A DNA stretch of 64,000 nt from Flavobacterium succinicans LMG 10402 (GCF_000611675.1 NZ_JATV01000002.1:62001-126000), one strand, 5' to 3'. Positions 1-8,974 are shown, counted from the stretch's first letter. The notes: generated from the sequence alone by a model not told the origin. Translations and numbers: made by a program.

Positions 1-168
1 GCAGGTACAGCGGCAGTGGTTAACCCAATTGTTGGATATTCGTATAAAGATAAATATTACGAATTACCTAAAATCGAAAACTCTTACGCAGAACAATTGA
101 AAAGCAAACTAACTAAAATGCAACACAAATTAGAAGCGGATCCATTTGGTTGGACTGTAAAAATCTAA
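1..168 (+). CDS. ilvE: Branched-chain amino acid aminotransferase, C-terminal end (partial)
   Basis: The window opens inside this gene; 55 codons and a TAA stop are present. The visible tail contains the AGTAAVV stretch of the PLP-phosphate-binding loop of fold-type IV aminotransferases and ends in ADPFGWTVKI, typical of the IlvE C-terminus. The family transfers the amino group between glutamate and the keto acids of valine, leucine and isoleucine in the cytosol. A strong hairpin terminator follows 20 bases after the stop. The name rests on the C-terminal motif alone, because most of the protein lies outside the window. Confidence 0.8.
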   Translation, partial: AGTAAVVNPIVGYSYKDKYYELPKIENSYAEQLKSKLTKMQHKLEADPFGWTVKI

Positions 169-188
169 TATATACTTTATAAAAAATA

Positions 189-227
189 CGAAAGGCGATT
201 TTCACGATGAAAATCGCCTTTCGTTTT
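189..227. terminator. Bidirectional hairpin terminator between ilvE and the MazG-like gene
   Basis: A perfect 15-bp stem (189-203 with 209-223) and a 5-base loop are followed by TTTTATTTT on the + strand, with an A-rich run on the other side. It lies between two convergent genes and can end transcription of both. Confidence 0.85.
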
Positions 228-627
228 ATTTTGAATCTGCAACAATCTTGAGAATCTTAGAAAAATCAGGCTTGAAATAATTAGGTCCTTTCATAACTTT
301 ACCATCTTCTCTATAAATTGGTTTTCCGTCCTCGCCCAATTTACTCATATTGCTTCGTTGAATTTCATCAAAAACAGCTTCAATATGATCTTGCAATCCA
401 TGTTCGATGATTGTACCGCACAAAATATACATCATATCGCCCAAAGCATCAGCAATTTCAACAATATCATTAGTATTGGCGGCTTCAAGATATTCTTCAT
501 TTTCTTCTTTCATCAAATTAAAGCGAAGCAGCTGTTTTGCCTCACCCAAATTAGCGTGGGGTTGTTCTTTATGCCCTATGGCAAATGCAGTATGAAATTC
601 CTTTACCGCTTCTATTTGTTTTTGCAT
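226..627 (-). CDS. MazG-like nucleoside triphosphate pyrophosphohydrolase
   Basis: This 133-residue all-alpha NTP pyrophosphohydrolase-type protein shows the two metal-binding signatures of the MazG/PRA-PH superfamily: EENEEYLEA near residue 41 and EIADALGDMMY near residue 57. Such enzymes hydrolyse (d)NTPs or related nucleotides to the monophosphate and pyrophosphate and often act as house-cleaning enzymes. The ATG at 625-627 is the natural start. The gene is monocistronic, converges on ilvE, and its stop abuts the shared terminator. The exact substrate cannot be read from the sequence. Confidence 0.75.
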   Translation of the reverse strand: MQKQIEAVKEFHTAFAIGHKEQPHANLGEAKQLLRFNLMKEENEEYLEAANTNDIVEIADALGDMMYILCGTIIEHGLQDHIEAVFDEIQRSNMSKLGEDGKPIYREDGKVMKGPNYFKPDFSKILKIVADSK

Positions 628-682
628 ACTTTTGATTTATGAATTGAAAGTACAAATTAGCAATAATTCCTAATCAATTCCT

Positions 683-690
683 TAAATTTG
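683..690 (+). promoter_or_regulatory. Bacteroidota-type -7 element (TAAATTTG)
   Basis: The octamer matches TAnnTTTG and lies 18 bases before the ATG at 708, a plausible position for a short leader. No clear -33 TTG is seen. Confidence 0.4.
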
Positions 691-707
691 TACAAAAAAT
701 TACCATT

Positions 708-896
708 ATGTTTAGTCAAGGACAATTAGTATTTGGAGCCTGCTTCGCCATCGCCTTTATTTTTGCAATGATAATTGCCTACCGAAAAGACGCGAATTTA
801 CATCGCGTTTTTTATAAAGGAAATTATAAAATTTTACTAGGATTTATTGCCTTTATTGGGATTTTGTTTATTATTAAGATTTTTTTGAAGCATTAA
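708..896 (+). CDS. Small two-helix inner-membrane protein of unknown function
   Basis: The 62-residue protein consists mainly of two hydrophobic helices (about residues 7-24 and 42-59) joined by a short basic loop containing RKDANLHR, which by the positive-inside rule faces the cytoplasm. It has a -7 promoter element just upstream and is followed 63 bases later by the SRPBCC gene on the same strand, so the two may be co-transcribed. I recognise no functional motif. The good start, promoter and consistent coding sequence argue that it is a real gene. Confidence 0.6.
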   Translation: MFSQGQLVFGACFAIAFIFAMIIAYRKDANLHRVFYKGNYKILLGFIAFIGILFIIKIFLKH

Positions 897-959
897 ATTT
901 CATAGACTCCTTTTTTGAATAAAATTTTTAACTTTACTCAAGTTTACATTTTACATCTC

Positions 960-2066
960 ATGCAAATCCTAAAGTATCTTTTTTTATTATTTCTACTCAG
1001 TATTGTTGCCACTACTATCTTTATTGCTACGCAAAAAGGTGATTTTCAATTGGAACGCAGTAAAGTAATCAACTCACCTAAATCGGCCGTTTTTACTTAT
1101 GTTAACGACTACCAAAACTGGCCCGATTTCAACACTTGGATGCTTGAAGATTCGAGTTTAAACATGACTTATTCTGGTATTACTTCTGGAAATGGAGCCT
1201 CATGTTCGTGGACAGGAGCAGAAGGAACAGGTGATATTGTGACGATAAAAAGCAAAATCAATGAGAGTATTGTTCAAAAACTAAACAATAACGGAACCGA
1301 ATCCGAGGTACTTTGGAACTTCAAGGATACTGTTGGAGGTACAAAAGTCACTTGGAAAACCAAAGGTAACTTGAGTTTCGAATTAAAAATGTTGGCCGCT
1401 TTAAAAGGAGGAGTTGAACGTAATTTAGGAAGTATTTACGAAAAGAGCTTGATCAATTTAGATAAAATCTTAGACTACGAAATGAATACTTATTCCTCTA
1501 AAGTAGTAGGTGAAGTTCGAAAAACTTCAACAAATTATATCAGCCAAACTTTTAGCAGTAAAACAAGTAATATTGCAAAAAACAGTAAAATTGTTTTTGA
1601 GAAATTAACTAACTATTGTAGTGCGAATGGCATTAAAATCTCGGGAGTACCCTTTATCATCTACCATCTTTACGACTTACCCAAAGAAACAGTAAAACTA
1701 TCATTTTGCCTCCCGATCCAAGACGAAAACTTAATAAGTATTGAAAAAGACATAACTATTGGCGAGCTTGAAGGTTTCCCTGCGGTAAAAACGATAGCAA
1801 AAGGGGATTATAGGCACATGTTAAAAGCTTTAGATAAAACTGCTAGTTATTTTAACACAAAAGGCATTTCCAGAGCAACAACATTTTCTCATATTGAGGT
1901 TTATACCGTTGGAAAGAATAAAAGCACAAAACCTTCTGAATGGATTACAACGATCTATACTCCTATTCAACCAAAAGTTGTTCCATCTCCAATTGTTCGA
2001 ACGTATATCCCAAAGAAAAAACCTGTGGAAACCACTATTGAGGAAGAGATACCCTCTGAATTCTAA
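960..2066 (+). CDS. Membrane-anchored SRPBCC domain plus GyrI-like effector-binding domain
   Basis: I start it at the ATG at 960 (368 residues), which gives an immediate N-terminal membrane helix (about residues 4-23); an in-frame TTG at 915 adds 15 residues and fits less well. The region after the helix, starting near FQLERSKVINSPKSAVF and containing NDYQNWPDFNTW, looks like an SRPBCC/polyketide-cyclase domain, a hydrophobic-ligand pocket. The second half (about residues 195-325) resembles the AraC/GyrI small-molecule-binding fold. The tail is Pro/Lys/Glu-rich. Both assignments rest on fold-level resemblance, and no ligand can be named. Confidence 0.6.
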   Translation: MQILKYLFLLFLLSIVATTIFIATQKGDFQLERSKVINSPKSAVFTYVNDYQNWPDFNTWMLEDSSLNMTYSGITSGNGASCSWTGAEGTGDIVTIKSKINESIVQKLNNNGTESEVLWNFKDTVGGTKVTWKTKGNLSFELKMLAALKGGVERNLGSIYEKSLINLDKILDYEMNTYSSKVVGEVRKTSTNYISQTFSSKTSNIAKNSKIVFEKLTNYCSANGIKISGVPFIIYHLYDLPKETVKLSFCLPIQDENLISIEKDITIGELEGFPAVKTIAKGDYRHMLKALDKTASYFNTKGISRATTFSHIEVYTVGKNKSTKPSEWITTIYTPIQPKVVPSPIVRTYIPKKKPVETTIEEEIPSEF

Positions 2067-2130
2067 AAAAGAAAATCGACAATTAAACCTTCGAAGTAAA
2101 TGCTAGTCTAACCCACAAAAAGTGTAACAC

Positions 2131-2673
2131 TTGCAAGACGAAAAAGCATTTATCCAGCAATTACTAGATCCGAAAACGCAAAATAAAGCGTTCGAGCTGT
2201 TATTGAAGGAATACCAAAGACCGTTGTACCATCATATTCGAAACATAGTTTTGAATCATGATGATGCTGACGATGTTTTGCAAAATACATTTATTAAAAT
2301 TTTTCGTTATTTAAAAGATTTTAAAGGAGATAGCAAACTTTTCTCTTGGATGTATCGCATAGCTACTAATGAAGCTTTGACTTTTCTAAATCAAAAGGCC
2401 AAAAAAAACAAGGTGAGTTCACAAGAGTTGCAAGATAAAATACTGCAAAATCTGGAAGCCGATGTCTATTTTGAAGGAGATGCTATTCAAATTAAATTAC
2501 AAAAAGCAATCGCTCTCTTACCAGAAAAACAACAACTGGTTTTCAAAATGAAATATTTTGAAGATTTAAAATACGAAGAAATATCAGAAATTCTGGGAAC
2601 ATCGGTAGGAGGGTTAAAAGCTTCTTACCATCATGCCACCAAAAAAATAGAAACTTTTATGACTGAAAATTAA
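2131..2673 (+). CDS. ECF-type RNA polymerase sigma factor
   Basis: This 180-residue sigma-70 family protein has region 2 (HDDADDVLQNTFIKIFR, then WMYRIATNEA) and region 4 (LPEKQQLVFKMKYFEDL followed by the HTH YEEISEILGTSVGGLKASY). It should direct RNA polymerase to a small stress regulon. The start is TTG: no in-frame ATG precedes region 2, and the reading begins with the LQDEKAFIQQLL segment usual for flavobacterial relatives. The next two genes encode a single-pass membrane protein and a Spy-like periplasmic protein, which together look like a sigma / anti-sigma / envelope-sensor unit. Confidence 0.85.
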   Translation: MQDEKAFIQQLLDPKTQNKAFELLLKEYQRPLYHHIRNIVLNHDDADDVLQNTFIKIFRYLKDFKGDSKLFSWMYRIATNEALTFLNQKAKKNKVSSQELQDKILQNLEADVYFEGDAIQIKLQKAIALLPEKQQLVFKMKYFEDLKYEEISEILGTSVGGLKASYHHATKKIETFMTEN

Positions 2674-2705
2674 ACCATTTGCCAACTTATTAGTCTAAAA
2701 ACATT

Positions 2706-3119
2706 ATGAAAGAATTCAAATTAGATCAACATCCCAAGATATCTGCTGGATTTAAGGTTCCTGAAAATTATTTCGACACCTTTTCGGCTACACTTCTTGC
2801 GGATCTACCCAATAAAGAAGCCAAAGTAATTCCGCTTTTCTCAAAAAGAAAAAAATTAATTTGGGCAGCAGCAGCCATTTTGATTGGTGTGTTGAGTATA
2901 CCGCTTTACAATCATTTTCATAGTAGCACTACAGAATTTGACAGTACTTATTTAGAGAATTATTTAGCCTATCAACCCAATATTACTGAATACGACTTAA
3001 TAAATGAAATAAACCTAAACCAATCTTTACCGCTGTTAGAATCCACGAGTGCAGATCTGACAACCGTTGAAGATTACTTAATTAAAGAAGGAAACATAGA
3101 GCAACTTATAATTGAATAA
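2706..3119 (+). CDS. Single-pass membrane protein, probable anti-sigma partner
   Basis: The 137-residue protein has a cytoplasmic N-terminus of about 48 residues, one membrane helix (about 50-67, WAAAAILIGVLSIPLY) and a periplasmic tail of about 70 residues. It begins 32 bases after the ECF sigma gene and is followed by the Spy-like gene, the position anti-sigma factors usually occupy. No zinc-binding anti-sigma motif (HxxxCxxC) is present, so the role is inferred from topology and position. It may sequester the sigma factor and release it on envelope stress. Confidence 0.6.
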   Translation: MKEFKLDQHPKISAGFKVPENYFDTFSATLLADLPNKEAKVIPLFSKRKKLIWAAAAILIGVLSIPLYNHFHSSTTEFDSTYLENYLAYQPNITEYDLINEINLNQSLPLLESTSADLTTVEDYLIKEGNIEQLIIE

Positions 3120-3152
3120 AGTCTATAAAATAAAATTAAAAAATACATTACA

Positions 3153-3599
3153 ATGAAACATATTCTCCCATTGATTATTTTGCTATTATCATTTACTGCT
3201 TTTGGTCAAAATGAAAGATTAAAAGAAAAAAGAGATCAAATCAAAGCCATGAAAGTAGCTTTTTTGACTACCGAACTCAACTTGACTCCCGAAGAAGCAG
3301 CTAAATTTTGGCCTGTTTACAATGCCTATGACGACAAACAATTTGAATTAAGGCATCAAAAAATGAAAACATATGCCAAGAAATTAAACGACGGCTCCCT
3401 AGACAATATGAGCGAAAAAGAAGCCTTAGTTTTTTTGAATCAAATAGAAAACACTGATGATGAACAATATCATTGTAGAAAAAAATACAATCAAGCACTT
3501 CGAGGTATCTTAATACCCACTAAGATTCTAAAACTCAGAAAATCTGAAATTGATTTTGACCGCAAATTACTACAACAATATCGTAACAAAAACAAATAA
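3153..3599 (+). CDS. Spy/CpxP-like periplasmic protein
   Basis: The 148-residue protein starts with a Sec signal (MKHILPLIILLLSFTAFGQ), and the mature chain is predicted to be almost wholly helical and charged. The segment LTPEEAAKFWPVYNAY is the LTPEE-type repeat of the Spy/CpxP/heavy-metal-sensor family, whose members are periplasmic chaperones or sensors. It closes the sigma/membrane-protein/Spy-like unit and is followed by a strong terminator. A role as envelope-stress effector or sensor for the upstream ECF sigma is inferred from context. Confidence 0.65.
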   Translation: MKHILPLIILLLSFTAFGQNERLKEKRDQIKAMKVAFLTTELNLTPEEAAKFWPVYNAYDDKQFELRHQKMKTYAKKLNDGSLDNMSEKEALVFLNQIENTDDEQYHCRKKYNQALRGILIPTKILKLRKSEIDFDRKLLQQYRNKNK

Positions 3600-3604
3600 A
3601 AAAA

Positions 3605-3645
3605 ACAAAAGTTCATTCCACTTCCGAATGAACTTTTGTTAGAAT
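3605..3645 (+). terminator. Terminator of the ECF sigma operon
   Basis: A perfect 14-bp stem (3605-3618 with 3626-3639) and a 7-base loop begin six bases after the stop of the Spy-like gene. The flanking A and T runs would also serve the convergent gene at 3666. Confidence 0.8.
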
Positions 3646-3665
3646 AAAAAATGAAACATATAATC

Positions 3666-4244
3666 TTAAATTCTTAATTTATAAATCAACTTAAAATAAT
3701 TACTTCCTACCAATGGAATTCCATTCAAACTTCTCCTATTATCCCAACTTCCATCACCATACATAGCATTAAGATCAACTCTTGGCAAAACATTAAATAA
3801 ATATTCGATTGCTATTGAATCAGAAATATTAATTCTATAAGCCAAGTTTCCGCCCACCGAAATATGTGAACTTTTTTGATCATAGGAAATACCACCTCCC
3901 CAATTACCCCATCTATTGATTAAAGTTGGCTCCATTGATGGAATTATTGTTGACTTAATCAATAAGCTTCCTATGTTAAAACGTAAGGGAATATGATATC
4001 CAAAACCAATCGTAAACTTACTGAATTGGGTAATAGAAAAACTTTCGTATCCAACATTTACTTCATAATTTCTTGAAACCATAGCAAATTGAAGTAAATA
4101 ATTGATTCCTGACTTATAATTAGTCGGTTCACTTCCTAAAAATAAATTTCTAGCATCTACCGCTCCTGAAAATGCAATGAAATTTTCTTTATCACTTTGT
4201 GCAAATGTAAAAACACTTACCAATAATAGAATTAAAGTTTTCAT
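3666..4244 (-). CDS. Exported beta-barrel-like protein of unknown function
   Basis: I start it at the internal ATG at 4242-4244 (192 residues), because it gives a clean Sec signal (MKTLILLLVSVFTFAQS); the longer frame adds 15 residues. The mature part alternates short hydrophobic, probably beta strands (for example FTIGFGYHIPLRFNIGSLLI and ISVGGNLAYRINI) and ends in an aromatic/hydrophobic strand (YFKLIYKLRI), as outer-membrane beta-barrels do. No family is recognised. It sits between convergent and co-directional single genes with no informative partner. Confidence 0.55.
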   Translation of the reverse strand: MKTLILLLVSVFTFAQSDKENFIAFSGAVDARNLFLGSEPTNYKSGINYLLQFAMVSRNYEVNVGYESFSITQFSKFTIGFGYHIPLRFNIGSLLIKSTIIPSMEPTLINRWGNWGGGISYDQKSSHISVGGNLAYRINISDSIAIEYLFNVLPRVDLNAMYGDGSWDNRRSLNGIPLVGSNYFKLIYKLRI

Positions 4245-4310
4245 GGCTATAGATTTAAAAATTAGATGTAAAAAACAGATAATATTCAATACAAAATGTT
4301 TTATCTATTG

Positions 4311-4784
4311 CTATTTAGACAAATCCATTCTCTTTCTACGATGCATTTTTTTGATAAACAAAGTCAATTCTTTGGTAAATTCATCAAGATCTGTTGCCGA
4401 TTTTTTTATCAATTCAACTATTTCAAGATTATCAGCATCTCCATTATGTTCTGCACTTAACAAATTTGTAAGACCAAGTATGTTAGTCAGTGGCAATCTA
4501 ATTTTATGAGAAATAATAAACATAATTTCTTCCAATCCTTCTTGGACATCATTCTTAGAGAATTGATTTGAATTGCTGTAATTATTTTTTTCGTGAAGTA
4601 ACTGTAAATTTAATTTTTCTCTTTCTTTTTGTAATTCAACTACCGACTTTTCAAGAAAATTAATCTCCCTGATAAGCTTTTTTTGATTCAATAATAAACT
4701 TGTACTACTGCTATTGTTATTGGATTTAGTACTAGAGTTAGAAACAAAGCATTGAAAACTATTAAGGGATTTATTATTTTCCAT
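4311..4784 (-). CDS. Stand-alone histidine-kinase DHp (HisKA) domain protein
   Basis: The 157-residue protein has a Ser/Asn-rich N-terminus, a coiled-coil segment (about 33-66) and then a HisKA H-box, ISHKIRLPLTNILGL, with the phospho-acceptor His at about residue 93. It stops after the second DHp helix with no HATPase_c domain, and no such domain is encoded downstream. It therefore cannot autophosphorylate as it stands. It could be a phosphotransfer intermediate phosphorylated in trans, a dimerization inhibitor of a full kinase, or a remnant of one. Confidence 0.6.
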   Translation of the reverse strand: MENNKSLNSFQCFVSNSSTKSNNNSSSTSLLLNQKKLIREINFLEKSVVELQKEREKLNLQLLHEKNNYSNSNQFSKNDVQEGLEEIMFIISHKIRLPLTNILGLTNLLSAEHNGDADNLEIVELIKKSATDLDEFTKELTLFIKKMHRRKRMDLSK

Positions 4785-5094
4785 AACTTCGTAGGTTTTA
4801 GGTTAAAACTTCAGGGCTTTTGAAAGGCAAAATCATCAACAAACATAAAATCAAAAAAACAGAATTTTTTTTACACCAAAAAGAACTAATCGATTTAATT
4901 AAAACAATCATCAATTTTATACTGTTAAATTTAACAATAAAACCAAACAAGTAGCTTTAAAATAAATAAAATTAATTTTAAGTGATTATATTTTATTTTA
5001 TTATTAATAAATTTATTAAATTACATAAAATATATAAAAATATTAACAATCATTTATACATAAAAAAAGCTACGTATTTTTGCGTATATAAAAA
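4785..5094. other. AT-rich intergenic stretch without a gene
   Basis: About 310 bases of very AT-rich DNA between two genes that both read leftwards. A minus-strand TATGTTTG (4840-4847) could be the -7 element for the DHp gene. A plus-strand TATTTTTG at 5075-5082 faces into the 3' end of anmK and has no gene to serve. No ORF or RNA is convincing. Confidence 0.4.
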
Positions 5095-6309
5095 CTACAA
5101 TGGAAACGAAATTTTACCCATACTAGCATATGGGGTGTTTTGAGTAACAGTATTGGCATTAATATAAGAGGTTCCTACTACAGTTTCATTTGCCAATAGA
5201 GCAAAGAGTATTGCTTCTTTAGCATCACCATCAATACCTAAATCAAGAGTGGATTGTATTGAAAAATCAAGTAACTGCCTCAAATTGTCCATTAGCAACG
5301 GATTATGCATACCTCCACCAGAAACATAAATAGATAAATTATTTGAAGTACATAACTTAGTAGCACTAATTTCAATAATAGCCTCCGCAATGGTTTCGGC
5401 TGTAAATCGAGTTAAGGTGGCTAAAACATCAGCGACACCTAATGTAGTAGTATTAGATTCTTGCATAGAGCGATTTAAATACTCCATACTAAACAATTCG
5501 GGACCAGTACTTTTAGGGAAAGGAGCTTTAAAGAAATCATGGTTTTTTAATGAGCATAACAAATCCGAAGATACTGAACCTGATTGAGCGATTTTTGAAT
5601 CGACATCGAAGGCTAGATCAGGAAAATGCAGTCGAGTGTAAGCATCCATCAGCGTATTGCCAGTTCCAGTATCACTAACAAAAACATCTTGAAAATCTCC
5701 AGATTTTGGCAAAAAAGTAAAATTTGAAATTCCACCAATATTTAACAAAATACGATTTTCTAAATCGGTGCTAAACAAAAAATAATCTCCGTACACCGCC
5801 AATGGCGCTCCTTCACCTCCCAATGCCAAATGTTTTTGACGGAAGTCCGAAATCGTGATACATTGTGTAAGCACGGCAATATGATCTCCATCACCAATTT
5901 GCAATGTAGCATTTGGGAATTTTTCTTGTTGGTGTAAGGATTTTGGAGCGTGAAGCACCGTTTGACCATGAGAAGCAATCAAATCGACATCGTTACTCGA
6001 TAAGTTCCATTGATTCAAACATTGATTTACCATGTTCCCATGCAATACGCCAATCCATTCATTCAAAAGCGTCAGCTGCTGAAAATCAATCTTTTTTTTG
6101 GCAAAAACTTTTCGAATTTCGTTTTTTGTTTCAGTATCGTAAGGTATCGTTTCAAAATGAACCAATTTCACTTTAGAATGTATACCCTCTCCAGTAATTT
6201 TACAATAAGCAACATCTAAACCATCCAACGAAGTTCCGGACATTAAACCAATAATATTTCGTTCTTCTTTTTGTGCAATTTTAGATAATTTGATTATGTT
6301 TGAATTCAT
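5095..6309 (-). CDS. anmK: Anhydro-N-acetylmuramic acid kinase
   Basis: This 404-residue ASKHA-fold sugar kinase has the AnmK signature IGLMSGTSLDGLDVAY near residues 20-35, then SHGQTVLHAP (about 113), LLNIGGISNFTFLP (about 190), SDTGTGNTLMDAY (about 213) and VSGGGMHNPLL (about 330). It opens and phosphorylates 1,6-anhydroMurNAc released from peptidoglycan turnover to give MurNAc-6-phosphate in the cytoplasm. Length matches the family, with about 18 extra N-terminal residues. It is monocistronic here, but a GHL10/AmpG/NagZ-like operon lies 14 kb away and supplies the preceding steps of the pathway. Confidence 0.93.
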   Translation of the reverse strand: MNSNIIKLSKIAQKEERNIIGLMSGTSLDGLDVAYCKITGEGIHSKVKLVHFETIPYDTETKNEIRKVFAKKKIDFQQLTLLNEWIGVLHGNMVNQCLNQWNLSSNDVDLIASHGQTVLHAPKSLHQQEKFPNATLQIGDGDHIAVLTQCITISDFRQKHLALGGEGAPLAVYGDYFLFSTDLENRILLNIGGISNFTFLPKSGDFQDVFVSDTGTGNTLMDAYTRLHFPDLAFDVDSKIAQSGSVSSDLLCSLKNHDFFKAPFPKSTGPELFSMEYLNRSMQESNTTTLGVADVLATLTRFTAETIAEAIIEISATKLCTSNNLSIYVSGGGMHNPLLMDNLRQLLDFSIQSTLDLGIDGDAKEAILFALLANETVVGTSYINANTVTQNTPYASMGKISFPL

Positions 6310-6856
6310 TTGAATGTACTGTTATTTATCTTTTCAAAATTAACTAAAATATCAACATTCAACTTCAAAAGCAATAAAACCTTGCTTTCGCTTATTAATA
6401 GTAATTATTTTTTTTCAACAGACCGAATGTTTATAAAACAAATATCTAAGCACATCAAATCTTCAAATAAAATTTAACAAACTTTAAATATTTACAAGTT
6501 GAATTTAAATCTATTTATTTCATCAATGGATTAATTGACTACAAAATGCTAAAAAAATGTTGAATTGCGGGTTTGATAATTAGTATATTACTATTTTTAT
6601 GCCCGTTGTAAAATAAAAGTTATAAAATCTTAAATAAAAAAAATGTATTTTTTTTCAAACAAAACATTTTTACATATATTTGACTTTTTTAACGTATTAA
6701 AAATGAATTTATTCTTTTTACAGCAAAAATAAAAAACAAAAAACATTATATCGTTTTGAAAAACAGTTAAAAAACATATCTTAACATTAGTTTAAGAAAG
6801 TAAAACATTTATTTACAAGGCATTTATACAACAACAGTACCAATAAAATTCGAAAA
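6310..6856. promoter_or_regulatory. Long AT-rich divergent intergenic region with a -7 element
   Basis: These 547 bases separate anmK (leftward) from the APC permease (rightward). TATATTTG at 6675-6682 matches TAnnTTTG and would give the permease mRNA a leader of about 165 bases. I see no ORF and no strong terminator-like fold in the leader. Confidence 0.4.
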
Positions 6857-8782
6857 ATGGCATTAAAAGGTTTATTTAGAAAAAAAACAGTTCAAGACAT
6901 TCTAAAACAAGTTGAAAAAAACAACCTCGAAGGACATGATGCCTTAGGAAAACACTTAACCGCTCGCGACTTAACTGCATTTGGAATTGCCGCCATTGTA
7001 GGTGCTGGAATTTTTAGCACCATTGGGAAAGCTAGTGCAGACGGTGGACCTGCAGTAATATTTTTATTTATTTTCACAGCAATAGCTTGTAGTTTTGCCG
7101 CATTTGCTTATGCTGAATTTGCCTCAATGGTCCCTGTATCTGGAAGTGCTTACACCTATTCCTATGTTGCTTTTGGAGAATTAATAGCTTGGATTATTGG
7201 TTGGGCACTGATCATGGAATATGCAGTTGGAAACATAACAGTAGCCATCTCATGGAGTGATTATTTCACTGGACTATTAGAAAGTGGAGGCATTATCCTG
7301 CCACAATGGGTACAAATGGATTATTTGACTGCCTCAAACGGGTTCAAAGAAGCCACCGCGTTAATGCAAGGCGGTAAATCATTTGAAAACTTAGAAACAG
7401 CTACACAAATGGCCTACACCGCTTGGACCACATCTCCTACTATTGGATCATTTCATTTGGTGGCTGACTTACCTGCTTTGTTAATTATTGTTTTAATTAC
7501 AGCTTTGGTGTATCGCGGCATGAAAGAATCTAGAAATGCGAGTAATTTAATGGTCGCTATAAAAGTTTGTGTTGTACTATTAGTTATTGCTGTTGGTATT
7601 TTCTATGTAGACACTGCCAACTGGCAGCCCTTTGCTCCAAATGGTGTTTCGGGGGTTTTAAAAGGAGTTTCCGCTGTTTTTTTCGCATACATCGGCTTTG
7701 ATGCGATATCAACAACTGCTGAAGAATGTAAAGATCCACAGCGCGATTTACCCAAAGGAATGATGTGGGCTATCATTATATGTACCTTATTATACATTTC
7801 GATTGCATTAGTATTAACTGGAATGGTAAGCTACAATCAATTAAATGTTGGAGATCCTTTGGCTTTTGTGTTTGATAAATTAGATTTAAAATGGCTTTCC
7901 GGCATTATTGCTGTATCAGCTGTGGTAGCCATGGCCAGCGTATTGTTAGTATTCCAAATGGGACAACCTCGTATTTGGATGAGCATGAGTAGAGACGGAT
8001 TATTACCAAAGAAATTTTCAACCGTTCACCCTAAATTCAAAACACCATCCTTTGCTACAATCGTAACCGGTTTTGTAGTGGCAGTTCCAGCATTATTTTT
8101 AAACCTTACAATGGTGACAGACTTATGTAGTATTGGAACATTATTTGCTTTTGTATTAGTGTGTGCAGGTGTTTTATCGCTTCAAAATAAAACAGACATC
8201 CCTCGTGGAAAATTCAAAACGCCTTATGTAAATTCAAAATTCATTATGCCGTTATTCTTGATTGCAGGTCTAGTATTTGCTTTTACTTTCAACAAACAGG
8301 CAACCATGGATTTTATTACCAATACTACACAAGTAAACGAACCTTCAAGTATTGTCACCTCACTCAACAAAGAAGAATCTCAAACTGTAAGAGATTATTT
8401 AATTGCTACAGAAGGAAGCAAAGCGCCAAAATCAGAGATCGATTTAGAGAATTTGTTAAGTATTCATGCTGAAAATGAGGCTGAATATAAAGCCATAGTA
8501 GCTGGATTGCCAATTGATGACAGTCTCAAATATGAAAGTGGTTTTGATTTATTTAAACATAAAATACCAATGTGGATCTTCTTATTCTCTTTAATAGGAT
8601 TATCTATTTGGGCGTATCGTCAAAATCTGTCACTAATCCCATTACTAGGTTTGATATGTTGTTTATATATGATGGCCGAATTAAGTGTATGGAACTGGAT
8701 TTACTTCGGTATATGGTTACTGATAGGATTGGTCATTTACTTTAGTTTTAGCCGAAAGAACAGTAAACTAAATGTAAAATAA
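6857..8782 (+). CDS. APC-superfamily amino acid permease
   Basis: This 641-residue multi-pass inner-membrane transporter starts, after a soluble N-terminus, with the APC core LTAFGIAAIVGAGIFSTIG (about residues 40-58), the unwound TM1 substrate site, and continues with the consensus AFFAYIGFDAI-like segment SAVFFAYIGFDAISTTAEE near residue 270. It resembles the cationic amino acid transporter (CAT) group. An unusual soluble, acidic insertion of about 75 residues (roughly 495-570) lies between two late helices. The long leader upstream suggests regulation. The substrate is uncertain. Confidence 0.85.
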   Translation: MALKGLFRKKTVQDILKQVEKNNLEGHDALGKHLTARDLTAFGIAAIVGAGIFSTIGKASADGGPAVIFLFIFTAIACSFAAFAYAEFASMVPVSGSAYTYSYVAFGELIAWIIGWALIMEYAVGNITVAISWSDYFTGLLESGGIILPQWVQMDYLTASNGFKEATALMQGGKSFENLETATQMAYTAWTTSPTIGSFHLVADLPALLIIVLITALVYRGMKESRNASNLMVAIKVCVVLLVIAVGIFYVDTANWQPFAPNGVSGVLKGVSAVFFAYIGFDAISTTAEECKDPQRDLPKGMMWAIIICTLLYISIALVLTGMVSYNQLNVGDPLAFVFDKLDLKWLSGIIAVSAVVAMASVLLVFQMGQPRIWMSMSRDGLLPKKFSTVHPKFKTPSFATIVTGFVVAVPALFLNLTMVTDLCSIGTLFAFVLVCAGVLSLQNKTDIPRGKFKTPYVNSKFIMPLFLIAGLVFAFTFNKQATMDFITNTTQVNEPSSIVTSLNKEESQTVRDYLIATEGSKAPKSEIDLENLLSIHAENEAEYKAIVAGLPIDDSLKYESGFDLFKHKIPMWIFLFSLIGLSIWAYRQNLSLIPLLGLICCLYMMAELSVWNWIYFGIWLLIGLVIYFSFSRKNSKLNVK

Positions 8783-8812
8783 ATACAAGTAAATTCTTCA
8801 AAATAAAACCTT

Positions 8813-8845
8813 AAACCTCCTAGAACGATCTGGGAGGTTTTTTTT
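8813..8845 (+). terminator. Terminator after the APC permease
   Basis: An 8-bp stem AAACCTCC/GGAGGTTT (8813-8820 with 8832-8839) is followed by a run of T. Confidence 0.8.
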
Positions 8846-8974
8846 ATACCCCAAAGCAATACAAAATTCAAAACACTGATTATCAATAATTTTATACAAT
8901 TTTAATATCTTTATAAATAAAAAAAACATCTTAAAATAGTTTTTATCTATTGTAACTAATTTTTAAATAGATAA

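Noticed and set aside
5075..5082. TATTTTTG on the + strand at the 3' end of anmK
   Set aside because: An exact -7 match but with no -33 element and no gene to the right; more likely chance in AT-rich DNA, though an antisense RNA is conceivable.
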